From: Agarophyton chilense
Lineage: Eukaryota; Rhodophyta; Florideophyceae; Gracilariales; Gracilariaceae
DNA: 64,000 nucleotides
Reading direction: 5' to 3'
Assembly (NCBI GenBank): GCA_030374765.1
Contig: JARGXX010000068.1
Location: forward strand, 496,001-560,000
The position numbers and the translations under genes were made by a program. Positions 1-9,596 of the stretch are shown here, in pieces (within the stretch, counting starts at the first letter, position 1; the number at the start of each line of letters is the position of its first letter). The notes below the pieces were generated by a model that was given only the letters and a program-made list of their open reading frames with translations, made no database searches and was not told the origin of the DNA.

Positions 1-3000
1 TGCGACGGCGATGCTTCCGCGATTGAGTGGGTCCCCTCCCCCTCCTTAGACGGAGCGACTGGTGATGGTGGGCTAACCGCATGGCGGGTATAAATACCGC
101 TACGCGGCGCCCGTAAGGGTAGCTGGCCGCGAGGGCCAGGTGTTTCCGGCATTGCCGGTGGTTCCGATAAAGTCGGTATATCGGAGAGACCCCGTGAGGG
201 GTGCGGTACCACGGCGGGGCGTGGTGCCACCGTTGTACCCGTGGTATCCGAGGCCGTTTCGACGGGGGCTGATGCGGTTTCCGCCTGCAGCGGTGGGGCG
301 GCTACGATGCGGTCTTGTGAAAGACGTTCGTGGTCGCCGTTCTTGTCCACCACAACGGTGCCGGGGAGGCAGGACACGACCCGGAACGGACCTTCAGCGA
401 CAGGCGAGAGCTTGTGACGCTTGTCGGTCCGGGGGTTGTAGTACTCCCGGCGAACGAACACGTAGGTTCCCGGCTTGGGCGGTGCCGGTAGTGGTCCGCG
501 CAAGCGGTTATCAAAGTCCCGCTTGTAGGCGGCCTGGGTACGTTCCATGGACTTCCGGGCTACCGGTACGAGCTTGGTAATCCAGTTCTTCCACTTGAGG
601 CGGTATTGGCCCACGGATGGGAAAGAGTTGACCCTGTGTTGGGGTTCGACCGCCACTGGCGGGGGTGTCCTGGAGAGCACAAGCTCGAAGGGAGTCAGAC
701 CGGTTGTCCGGTGGACCTGCGTGTTGTAGGCGTAGGTGATAGCATCAGCATAAATGTTTCACTTCATTGGGTGATCGGATACGTAGGAGCGTAGCGACGC
801 GAGTAGGGTGCGGTTGAAGCGTTCCACCTGCCCGTTTGTTTGCGGGTGGTAGGTGGTAGTAAACAGGTTCTTGACGTCGAGGATGCGGCAGACGTCCTGA
901 AAGAACTTAGAGGCGAACTGCTTACCGTTATCGGATAGAACCTCTATCGGAGGGCCATAAACGAACGCCCAGTGCGTAACGAAGGCGTTCGCAACCGTGA
1001 AAGCGGTGATCTTCCGTAAAGGTACGGTGCGCACCAGCTTCGAAAAGCGGTCAGTGATAACCAAGAAGAACTTGTTTCCCCTGCGCGTCTTGAGTAGAGG
1101 CCCGAGAATGTCGATTGCGACAAACTCGAGGGGCGCCCTTGCGGGGAAAAGCTTCATCCGTTTGGAGTGCTTCCGGAGTTTCACCCGGTTCTTTGCGCAT
1201 TGGGTGCAGAACTGCACCGTAGCGTAGCAATCAACCGCCATAGCGGGCCAATAAAAGTCTCTTCGCAGGGTTAGATAAAGTTTTCTCCCACCGGAATGTC
1301 CCCCGAGGGTCGGGTAGTGTGAGAGGTGGAGCACCCTGGTTTGCAGGATGTGGGGGATCACGATCTGGGATCGGTGGTCCACCGTCCGGACGAGGTAACC
1401 GATGTCGTTTACCTCGAACGGGAGGTCCTCTCCACCGTTTAGGCGTGCCCGTATGCGCGTGCAGAACGGGTCGCCGAACTGTTCTCGGATCATCTCCTTG
1501 GTGGAGATGGGTACAAAGGTCCCGGGTACGGGTGTTTCATTCTCGCGCGCTGCGAGTAGCTCATCCATTTCCATGGTGTCTTCCCCGGTTTCGGGCCAAT
1601 CCGACTCCGTCGGTGTTTCCCCTTCCAAGGTAAAGCACGGGATCTTGTCGACCTCCGGGTCGGCAAGTGCTTCACCTGTCGTAGGTAATCGAGAGAGGGC
1701 GTCTGCTTTGGTGTTCTGGGCACCCTTCTTGTAGACGACCTCGAAGTCGAATTCCGCTAAGCGGAGGCGCCACCGCATTAAGCGGCCAGAAGGATCTGCG
1801 ATGTTCAGCAGCCACCTCAACGAGGCATGGTCCGTGTACACGGTGAAATGAACGCCCATGAGGTATGGGCGCAGAGTGGATAGCGCCCAGACCACTGCGA
1901 GGCACTCCTTCTCGGAGACCGAGTAGTTGCGCTCGTGGACGTTCAGCGTGCGGGACCAATAGCCAATTGGTTTGCGTTCCCCCTCGGGGGTGGTTTGGAA
2001 CAGTGCGCAGCCCACCTGGTGGTCGCTGGCGTCGGTGTCGATGGAGTAGGGAAGCCCAGGTTTGGGCAAGAATAGGATGGGAGCTGTCGTAACTGCCTTA
2101 ATCAAGGAGCGAAAAGATTCCGACTGATCGGTGGTAAATGGCGCAAGCTTCGGTGGCTGGCCCTTCCGCAGTAGCGCGTTTAGCGGAGCGGCGATATCCG
2201 AGAAACTCGGTATAAACCGTCGATAGACGTTGACCAGACCTAAAAAGGATCGGAGCTCCGTTTGAGTACGGGGCTCCTTCGCCTCGCAGAGGGACTTGAT
2301 ACGAACTTGTTCGATCATTAACCGTCCTGGACGGATGACGTGCCCGAGATACTTCACCGTATCGGTGAAGAACTCGCACTTCCTCAACTTGAGGGTTATT
2401 CCTGCGTCTCGCAGTACGGTCATCACGTCCCGCACGTGGATCAGGTGATCGTCCAGGTTTCTGGAAAAGACAATGATGTCGTCCAAGTAGACAAGGCACG
2501 TGCGCCACTTGAAACGCGACATCAGTATGTCTATCGCCCTTTGAAAGGTGGCCGGTGCATTGGTTAAACCAAACGGCATCCGCTTGAAGCGGTAGGAACC
2601 CGAGTGGCAAACAAACGCGGTTTTGTCTCGGACCTCTTCCCGGACTGGGACTTGCCAGTAGCCCCAGTTAGCATCCAGAGCCGTAAACACGGTAGCGTCC
2701 CCGAGCGAGTCTATACACTCGTCCATGCGCGGAATCGGGTAGGTGTCCCTCACGGTGACGGCATTGAGGCGGCTGTTGTCAACGCAAAACCGCCACGTGC
2801 CGTCAGCCTTGAGAGCCAGCACCACCGGTGAAGCCCAAGGAGATTGGGCGGGCTCGATGACTCCAGCACGGAGCATCTTGTCCACCTGAAATTCTTCCTC
2901 CTCCCGAGCTTTCGTTCCCGCCCTGTAAGGGGGTTGTGCAACCGGACGTGCGTCCGGTAGCAAGTCTATCCGATGTTCGGTTGTATTGATCTCACCCAGT

Positions 3001-4235
3001 GAGCCGTCCCACATTGTGGTAAACTCGCGTAGCATTCCGCGTAAGCGGTCCTGGTGTGAGACCGGTACATGACTCAGGTCCAGGTCCTCGAGGGCCTTGA
3101 TCGGGTCTATCTTATCGTAGCTCGTGGGCTGTGCCCTGGTGTCAGGTGTGGGAACCGACGAGGTCGGAAATGCATCCGTCTTGACGGTTTTATCGAGCGC
3201 CAACTGCTGTGCCTCCCCGGAGGTTTCTGCACCGGATACCGGGAGACCATCCTCGGTAGAGGGAGTTATTCCGAGTATTTCGGCAGCCGTCACCTTTGTA
3301 GGGAGCATCGCGAGCGGGTGCGGCGTCACAGACCCAACGACTTGGTTCTTTGCCAGCGTCTGGGGAGCCTTTCCCAGATTGGCAACCAACACCCTGAAAG
3401 GGGAATTCGGCGTGACTTGCACGATTCCGTTCGCAACGGTTAACTGAAATTTCTCGTACAACGAGGGCAAGGGCTGAACAACCCGAAGACCGTGTTGACG
3501 GGAATTGACTGAAACCATAACCTGGCTCTCCGGGGGTATGGTGACTGACGAGGAAACGCGTAGCTTCGTAGAATCCCGGTTCGCCGGTGTGGGTTCCTGC
3601 GCAGCAGGTAGAGGAACGTGTTTCCTCGATGCCCGCTTCAGCGGTTGACGAACAATGGGGACGGTCGATCCGTCCTCAAGTTCCACCTGCTTAAGGCGTG
3701 GGCGGATGGCGTCGACAAACCTGTCGCAGTAGTCACATCCCAGTATAACTGGCGCGGCCAGCGAGCGGCACACAATAAAAGTTAGTTTAACCACCATCCG
3801 CCCTAGCCTGACGACCAGGTCGATCACACCAGCCGTTTTCAACGGGTTGTTATTGGCGTCCGACACGTCGGGTACCGTTTCAGAACGGATGAGTGACCGC
3901 AATGGCGGGGGTAAAACCGATTCCACAATAAAGTTCGGCCCAGCACCTGTATCCAGGACAGTGAGATGTCTCACCATAAACTGCGTGTGCAGACCAAGGT
4001 CAGCGTAAACCTTGTAGTTACGCTTGGCCATTACCAAGACTCTATCCGGGATCCGGTTATTTCTAATCCGTATCCACGGTCGACGCAAAACACCGAGGTG
4101 TTTAGAACCCGCGTCTGCGGTGTCCTTCCTTGTCAGGATTTTCACCGGGGAGCGAGGCATCGGCGCCTCGGGCGTCGACAGCCTCAACTCTGAGGACGCC
4201 TCTCCCGAAGGGGAGACTCCCTCTATTCTTTTCCC
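1..4235 (-). CDS. pol: Gyp-A pol polyprotein (PR-RT-RNaseH-IN), interrupted by one UGA, partial at window edge
   Basis: Synthesises element cDNA and integrates it. The frame is entered by -1 frameshifting at 4235-4229, which I infer because it is open and overlaps the end of gag. Visible motifs: retropepsin DTGA in LDTGAGPNF, RT active site YLDD in VYLDDIIVFS, RNase H (DTDASD and TDHASLRW), integrase HHCC zinc finger (H..H..CTQC) and the catalytic triad D (AIDILGP), D (SDNGKQF) and E (QVERFNR). The main open frame runs to UGA at 759-761, directly after residues SDHPMK. The same frame then continues open to position 1 with typical integrase C-terminal sequence (YAYNTQVHRTTGLTPFEL), so the UGA sits where gypsy integrases usually have Trp. 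Nothing else breaks the frame. Confidence 0.88.
4201..4216 (-). promoter_or_regulatory. Stimulatory hairpin downstream of the frameshift site
   Basis: On the minus strand, TCTCCC-CTTC-GGGAGA forms a perfect 6-bp stem with a 4-nt loop. It begins 12 nt after the slippery heptamer, slightly longer than the usual 5-9 nt spacer. The position suits a -1 frameshift stimulator, although this element is rich in such hairpins generally. Confidence 0.55.
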
Positions 4236-6334
4236 TGTACAGGGTCCCGGTCGGGCGAAGGCCCGACTTCCTCGGCAACGAGTGCATGATTCCGTTGCAC
4301 GGTAGCTACCGCAGGAGCGGGTGGAGATCCACCAGCGTGGTTTGGCGCTGGTGCGGCGCGTGCCGGCTGAGCCGGTTTGTACCGAGAATTCGGAGTGTGA
4401 GCCAAAGCGTTGGGGAAGTCCGTCTTCGCGCGGCGATATGACGTGAGTGGTACGGAGCCCTTCTTCTGCGTGTAGAGGGCTTCGTAATTATCCACCACTC
4501 GCGCCATATCGCGTAGCGATAAAAGGCATTGCGGGGAGGTGTGCCCGCACTCGTAGCACAAGTGGCACACCAACGTCACTCCCGCGTTTCGCGGTACGGC
4601 ATTCCGAGCATCGGTGTATCTTCCGGGTTCCCGGTTTCCAACCCATCCAGGGCGCTGACTTCGTGTCATTCCGTTCGAGTATGGCATACGGGGGGCCGGA
4701 GAGCGGCGGTCATTAAGATAAAAGACCTGCCCGTTCTCCGTGTCCCTTGCGGTTGAGTCAACCGAGCCATCCGTCGTAGACGGTAATTCCGTTGTCGGAA
4801 TAGATAAACCATTGTGATGGATGACATTCATATTGTCATAACCCTGTTTGGGGATGCCATCCGTCGTAAATGACGGTGAAGAAGTGTCTGACTCAAGCAG
4901 CAATGCTTTAGCGGCCTTCGACCGGGTTCCCGGATTGCGTGCACGTAGTGCATCTCCCTCCGCGCGGGCAAACTGTACGAGTTCAAGGTAGGTCACCTTC
5001 GGCTCTTGTTCCCTGTAACGGGCGACAAGAGTCTTGATGGCTGGATCCAAGCCATCAAGGAACATCGTACAGCGTTCCCCAGCGGGGTATACATTACCAC
5101 AACGGTGGAAAGCCTTATTCAGGCGTACCGAGTAATCGGTCTCGAGCTCGCCGGAGCGTTGTCGAGTGTCTCGCAAAGCGAGTATCGCCGCTTGTATCGC
5201 GGTGTTGGTTGCGTAGGAACGCAGGAGGTACTGCACGGCCTCGGGCCAGCAGGTCAAACCTCCTTCGGAGGCTCGCGACGAGCCCCGAACCGACAAAAAC
5301 TGATCTTCAGCGACACCCCGTAGAAAGAAAGGTAGCGCCACGTAGGCTTGTCCTTCGTTCATTCCGAGTATATCGGCTTCCGCTACAAAGCGGTGTAGGA
5401 AATCCAAGACCAGAATTGGATCATCCTCAGTAAACGACTGGTTACGAAGTGAAAGCTGCATCCGCTTGATGCAGTCTTTCACTTTACCCGTGTCACGCGG
5501 TGTCCGACCTAAAGAGGAATCTTCTAGCCGGTAATACCGGTAGGACAGGAGTGTCCTGTACAGAGGGTTGGTGGGCTTCAACGGTTTCAGGCCCGGATGT
5601 CGCCGACCCTTGGGGCGCGACCGGATGGCCCCGTAGGTGGCAGAGGACCGCTTTGAGCGGGAAGAGCGCCCATAACGATCCTGTGGGTCATCGCTCACCG
5701 ACGAATCGGAACTCTCCGAGTCACTCGGTTTACCGTCCGACTCAGATGATGAGTCGGACGGGTGTCCGTGCTTACGGTTAGAATCCCGGTTCTTCCGGCT
5801 CTTCCGGTTCCGCGACTGGGTCTCTCGATGAGAGACAACCGGTCTAGCCGCGTTCGCGGGCGAGGTAAACGTCCTCTCGACCGACTCAAGTCGGCTTCGG
5901 AGACGCTCGAAGCGATTCTCCATACCTTCTGCGAAGGAAGACGGAGCGCCAAAACACTCGAGTAGTGTATTGACGTCCGACCGCAATACGCGGATATCCT
6001 CGGCTAACTCACTTGTAGGGGGGTTAGCGAGGCTTCCTCGTAAAGAGGTGAATTCCCTCGAGAGGGTATTGTGAGCAGCCCGCAGGGAGCGGAGCTGCTC
6101 TTCCAAGCGTACAATCCGCGCTTGGTCGACCAACCGCGGAGGCGGAGAAACCACCGTTGCGACGGTCGTTAACCCGGAATCGGGCTGCGGGTCTTCAGTG
6201 CCGGTGACCGGTATCTCCCGGGAAGCCGGTGTTGGAGCCAGGGCCTGTGGAACATCAGTGCCCCTGGCATCACCGCTTTGGCGGGAACGGCTGCGTGTTG
6301 CAGGAGGCTCCATGCTAGGCGGTTTCCTTGGCAT
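4223..6334 (-). CDS. gag: Gyp-A Gag
   Basis: A 703-residue capsid/nucleocapsid polyprotein, starting at the ATG at 6334 (the next ATG is 6313) and ending with TAG at 4225-4223. The N-terminal half holds a heptad-rich segment (roughly residues 75-135), then a Ser/Arg/Lys and acidic linker (KNRDSNRKHG, SSSESDGKPSDSESSDSS). The middle is a retrotransposon-gag-like helical domain (DFLHRFVAEADILG, RTLVARYREQEPK style). Near residue 600 there is one perfect CX2CX4HX4C zinc knuckle (C-HL-C-YECG-H-TSPQ-C) for RNA binding. The Pro-rich tail overlaps pol. There are no internal stops. Codon use is GC-rich, unlike the host genes. Confidence 0.85.
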   Translation of the reverse strand: MPRKPPSMEPPATRSRSRQSGDARGTDVPQALAPTPASREIPVTGTEDPQPDSGLTTVATVVSPPPRLVDQARIVRLEEQLRSLRAAHNTLSREFTSLRGSLANPPTSELAEDIRVLRSDVNTLLECFGAPSSFAEGMENRFERLRSRLESVERTFTSPANAARPVVSHRETQSRNRKSRKNRDSNRKHGHPSDSSSESDGKPSDSESSDSSVSDDPQDRYGRSSRSKRSSATYGAIRSRPKGRRHPGLKPLKPTNPLYRTLLSYRYYRLEDSSLGRTPRDTGKVKDCIKRMQLSLRNQSFTEDDPILVLDFLHRFVAEADILGMNEGQAYVALPFFLRGVAEDQFLSVRGSSRASEGGLTCWPEAVQYLLRSYATNTAIQAAILALRDTRQRSGELETDYSVRLNKAFHRCGNVYPAGERCTMFLDGLDPAIKTLVARYREQEPKVTYLELVQFARAEGDALRARNPGTRSKAAKALLLESDTSSPSFTTDGIPKQGYDNMNVIHHNGLSIPTTELPSTTDGSVDSTARDTENGQVFYLNDRRSPAPRMPYSNGMTRSQRPGWVGNREPGRYTDARNAVPRNAGVTLVCHLCYECGHTSPQCLLSLRDMARVVDNYEALYTQKKGSVPLTSYRRAKTDFPNALAHTPNSRYKPAQPARAAPAPNHAGGSPPAPAVATVQRNHALVAEEVGPSPDRDPVQGKE
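4229..4235 (-). promoter_or_regulatory. -1 programmed ribosomal frameshift heptamer (G GGA AAA)
   Basis: On the minus strand the gag codons read CAG GGA AAA GAA TAG, so the heptamer G GGA AAA fits X XXY YYZ in the zero frame. It ends one codon before the gag stop. Slipping back one base gives GGG AAA AGA ATA, exactly the pol frame, which is open across the junction. This is the expected mechanism for a gag/pol overlap in -1; use in vivo is inferred. Confidence 0.75.
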
Positions 6335-6436
6335 TGGCCACACCGTCTCGACGGAAGAATAGAAAGCAAACCGGTGAGACCGGAGAAAACCCGTTAAACG
6401 GAAAACAACCTCTGAGAGGACACAAGCGGTCTTGAC

Positions 6437-6454
6437 TTCTAAGTCGGGAGACCA
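6437..6454 (-). other. Primer-binding site of Gyp-A, tRNA-Tyr type
   Basis: The minus strand reads TGGTCTCCCGACTTAGAA, an 18-nt perfect complement to the 3' end (with added CCA) of the tRNA-Tyr encoded at 15657-15754 in this window. It lies 3 nt inside the inner end of the 5' LTR, the expected place for the minus-strand cDNA primer site. Confidence 0.9.
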
Positions 6455-6457
6455 ATT

Positions 6458-7322
6458 TGTAGGACAATGCCCCCAAGGGGGAAAACCTACGAAGACGTCC
6501 GGATCTTCCTCTCACGAGGTAACCGGCGCGGTAGAGCCCTCCCAGGGATCGGCGCGCAATGCCGGGTGTAAGCCGGAGCCGAACCGTCGCGACGGGCGCA
6601 GGGAGGCTGAAAGAAGCCGAGAGTATCCGCCGAAGCGGTGCTTGCGTATCCTCTGAGGAGGCAAAACCCACGAGAGTGGCGAGCACGACAGGTGTCAGTG
6701 CGAGCCGCAAGAGCGGGAATTGCCCAATGAATGGAAGGAAAAGGGAAGGAAAATGGGAACGGAGGCAAGAGGGCGAGTTTGACCACGAGTCGCAAGAGGG
6801 GACTCGGGAATAGCCGGCACTGCCGGGTGTAGCAAACCGTATACACGGGCGGAACCACGAAAGTGGGAATAGATACCCAACACACGAAGGCTGCTTGGAC
6901 GTCCAAGGGGGTTGGGAAGCCGTGCACCACGGGAAATCCTTCCGTAAGGAGTTGTATATCCGCACAGGCGGTTCGACCCAGAGCCAAGATCTGGAAGACC
7001 AAGATCACCCTTGTTGGGGAGACTTTACTGGACCGGCGGCCGCGAGGCCGGCGGCCTAAGTACTGTAGTCACCGTAGAATAGAATAAATAAAGTCTATCC
7101 TAAATAGCTAAATATCCGTCTAATAAAAGGGGCCAATCTGGCGGCCACGTGTCGCGCGGGCGCTGCGGCCACGTGTATGGCACCCGGTCCCGCCGGTGCA
7201 TCACCGGCGTTCCGGCCATTGCCGTGAAAACGGATTACTCCTACTCATAACGAGGTTGCACGCCGGAGGCTCCGGAAAAAACTTAAGTCCCGAAAAACCT
7301 CTCTGGAGGACGTTGCTCTTCA
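6458..7322 (-). repeat. Gyp-A 5' LTR (865 bp)
   Basis: Begins TG (6458) and ends CA (7322) on the plus strand, so it has TG...CA termini. The inner end is set by the primer-binding site. The outer end is set by an abrupt junction where sequence matching 59,944-59,739 (inverted) begins at 7323. The outer terminus (GTTGCTCTTCA) resembles that of the Gyp-D LTR (GTTGCTCTACA at 60,704). It contains AT-rich AATAAATAAAG sequence near 7083 and many short perfect hairpins. Long ORFs read through it (6315-7008) are not genes. The partner LTR is outside the window, so age cannot be measured. Confidence 0.8.
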
Positions 7323-7503
7323 CTCACCTCCGTCGGTACTGCCGGAATCCCCCGTGGGAGTTACACCCCACACTACGGGTGGAACGGAGGGCTCTGTCTC
7401 TGAGTCTGCCTCCCCCAAAGAGCAAGGCTTCGAACACCTTGAGAGCACTTCCCGTCGCCGGGTTTTGCTTCACAATCTGGGCCTTGCGCCCATTAATGTG
7501 CCA
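7323..7503 (+). repeat. Fragment of a Gyp-D-type LTR, interrupted by Gyp-A
   Basis: About 160 bp from 7323 nearly matches the reverse complement of 59,944-59,780 within the Gyp-D LTR, differing at only a few positions. It then continues more loosely to a terminus like GGCCTTGCGCCCA at about 7503. Similarity stops exactly at the Gyp-A LTR boundary, so Gyp-A probably inserted into an older LTR. The copy is opposite in orientation to the one at 59.7 kb. Confidence 0.75.
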
Positions 7504-8010
7504 GGAGGTAAAGCAATTATTGTACAGTAATGGATGCAACTGGCGTGCCACTACACAATTATCTTAATAATACCAAATAAGATATTTGGTGATGGCACCT
7601 TACAGTATACACTAAATACAGTACCTAATTAAACTTCTCCTGTCCAAATCTTTCCATGAAGTAATTCGTCTCATAACTTCTCGTAATTTAGTATAGCCGA
7701 AGCAATATCTTATGAATGCCGTATCGCGACTTCATATTATTTCGAACGGTCGAACTCAGATGCATCCAGAACGCTACACTGCTTTCGCTCTTTTCTTACC
7801 GACGAGCTTCTGCAGGCCGCAGGAAGTTTTTTTCACCATGAGGGTCTTTCTAAGCTTACCTATCGATTTCGACTTTGTAGCCGCTCTGGGTCCGCCTTGA
7901 TTCTTATTATACAGAACGTAAATATCCATAACATTCGTTCAAGATGGCTTCGGAAGGGCGTGGTTCTCGGCGTTGCTCTTCGCAGCGGCCACAAAATCAA
8001 CCAAAGCCGG
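7504..8010. other. Non-coding, no feature recognised
   Basis: AT-rich sequence with only short unsupported ORFs. It lies between the LTR fragment and the zinc-knuckle relic. I see no terminal repeats, tRNA or conserved motif. Confidence 0.5.
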
Positions 8011-8439
8011 CTATTGCACAACTGCGACATTATAAAGGTCGCCACTGGATTTTCGGCTCATCTTTTCGTGCGAATCGGATCTTGCGACATTGAACCCACT
8101 ATAGCGAGAATCACTTCCTTTAGATTTAGGCCAACAAGAAAGCTCTAAATGACTCGTCTTTTCGCAACCGGGACAGTTCTTGTCATGATGCAGATTCGAA
8201 TGCCAACAGTTCGTACAGTGTACCGTCATAATTCAGTAACTGCACGTCCAGTTTTTGTCTGCAAAAGCTTCAGAAGCTTCGAAACTCTTCCACACAACCA
8301 GAGAAAGCTTCGAAAGCTGCCCAGCTAACTGGTCAAAACTACTATTAAACTGTTGAAAAATTTCCAGGGCGAGCGTTCTGCCTCGGCAGATGCTTCTTCT
8401 TTCAATCCGTGACGACCAAATGATCTTGTTTGTCAGCAA
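8011..8439 (-). pseudogene. Zinc-knuckle (Gag-like) relic with an in-frame UGA
   Basis: Two stretches in the same frame (8439-8233 and 8229-8011) are separated only by UGA at 8235-8233. The downstream part has two adjacent zinc knuckles: a loose CX2CX5HX4C (C-TN-C...H..C) and a perfect CX2CX4HX4C (C-PG-C-EKTS-H-LELS-C). Such pairs occur in retrotransposon Gag and in CNBP-like RNA-binding proteins. No reverse transcriptase is seen nearby. A relic of a retroelement ORF is most likely; I cannot name the family. Confidence 0.4.
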
Positions 8440-9596
8440 GAAAGGGCTTGCGGCTTACCTTCTACTCATGAACTGCTTTTTTTAAGGCCCAGTTGTCGCT
8501 TGGAGAGTGACAAATAACGACAAAAGCCATATATGAGATGCTCGCGACAGAATTTTGAAGCGAACCGAAACAATCTTTGTTCTTAATCCCAGCGTGGGTG
8601 TACAATGAGTTTAAAACAGCTAAAAAGCTCACAGAATATATAAAGTGAATCTCAGCATCCACTGCTAAGAGTATTTTCTCCTCCAGAGACGTATTATTCG
8701 TGAAACCCGACAAAAGATTCAAAATAATGATGGACAACTGTATGCTCTCTGTGTTCAAGATAATTTTCGGTGCAAAGTTCTCATAGAAGAACTTGATTTT
8801 TTAGATTATACAGTAGTTGTAGGACCTTATTTTTGCGACACTTTACTTGCATGAAGACGTTTTTGTACGCATAAAGGAAACGTCCGACGTCGGTTGATAA
8901 TTAACTGTTGAAAACAACAAGGGAAACTGCTGAAGACGATGAAATTGTTGCTTTTTTGAACCTTGGATGCGTTTCTATGAAAGCTTTTGGGCAAGGCTAC
9001 CCTTTCGTTTACTTTATTTTGTCGTTGTTCTCTCTTTTCCATCCACTCTGCCGCTCGAGGGCAGGTTCTGATATTTCAGCTCGTGAGGGGCTGCGTCTGC
9101 GCCACACGTGGACACAGCCCCACACAGAAGCCGACAAACACAAGACCACAGTTGCGCATTTCAGTAAGCATGTGGTGTAAAGACTATAGCAGAATTCTTC
9201 CTCACATCTGCTGTGGCGCGAAGTATCAATTGAGTGCACACAAATCGTTGTGTTTTGCATCAACGTGTAGGTTTGCTAGTGCACAATTTACTGTTTACGT
9301 TTTCAGGAGCTTTCCATTACAGAAGGTTACTTTCATGCTGACAGCATGACATCGACCGGAACCTTTGTCCCCCCACAACACACTGGGTCTTCTAACCTTC
9401 GCTCATCAACCTCTGCAACCATTTTACCTGCTCATCACGACAATTCCGCTTGCCATCTCGCTTTCCGTCGTAGCTGAAAGGTTCATCGAAATTTCAAAGA
9501 AGCGAAACAGCTCTCTTCAAGCCCAGAGTGAGGAATTCGAGTTTACCGTCCATCAGTTTCATCAGTTACTAGGAATCTTTCCGAAGGCGTGCGGAC
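8440..9596. other. Intergenic, no confident gene
   Basis: Holds several small ORFs on both strands with no recognisable domain. The last part (about 9300-9596) is the promoter and 5' leader of the epsilon-COP gene. A 79-codon ORF there (9365-9604) overlaps the COPE start by 8 bp and looks like leader sequence. Confidence 0.5.

Larger units (their letters stand above)
1..7322 (-). mobile_element. Gyp-A: Ty3/gypsy LTR retrotransposon (5' portion; 3' end outside window)
   Basis: A minus-strand element whose order, read leftward from 7322, is 5' LTR (7322-6458), 3-nt spacer, tRNA-Tyr primer-binding site, gag, -1 frameshift site, then pol with protease, reverse transcriptase, RNase H and integrase. 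The order PR-RT-RH-IN places it in Ty3/gypsy (Metaviridae-like). Gag and pol are open over about 5.5 kb, with a single in-frame UGA near the integrase C-terminus, so this is the youngest-looking element in the window. The chromodomain, polypurine tract and 3' LTR lie to the left of position 1 and cannot be assessed. The right flank at 7323 is a fragment of another LTR, so Gyp-A is nested. Confidence 0.9.

Noticed and set aside
140-730. Plus-strand ORFs of 146 and 60 codons
   Set aside because: Antisense shadows of the integrase C-terminal coding sequence of Gyp-A, which continues on the minus strand past the UGA.
6315-7008. Long minus-strand ORFs of 216 and 173 codons
   Set aside because: They lie in the Gyp-A LTR and leader, overlap in two frames, and have no domain; GC-rich sequence with few stops.
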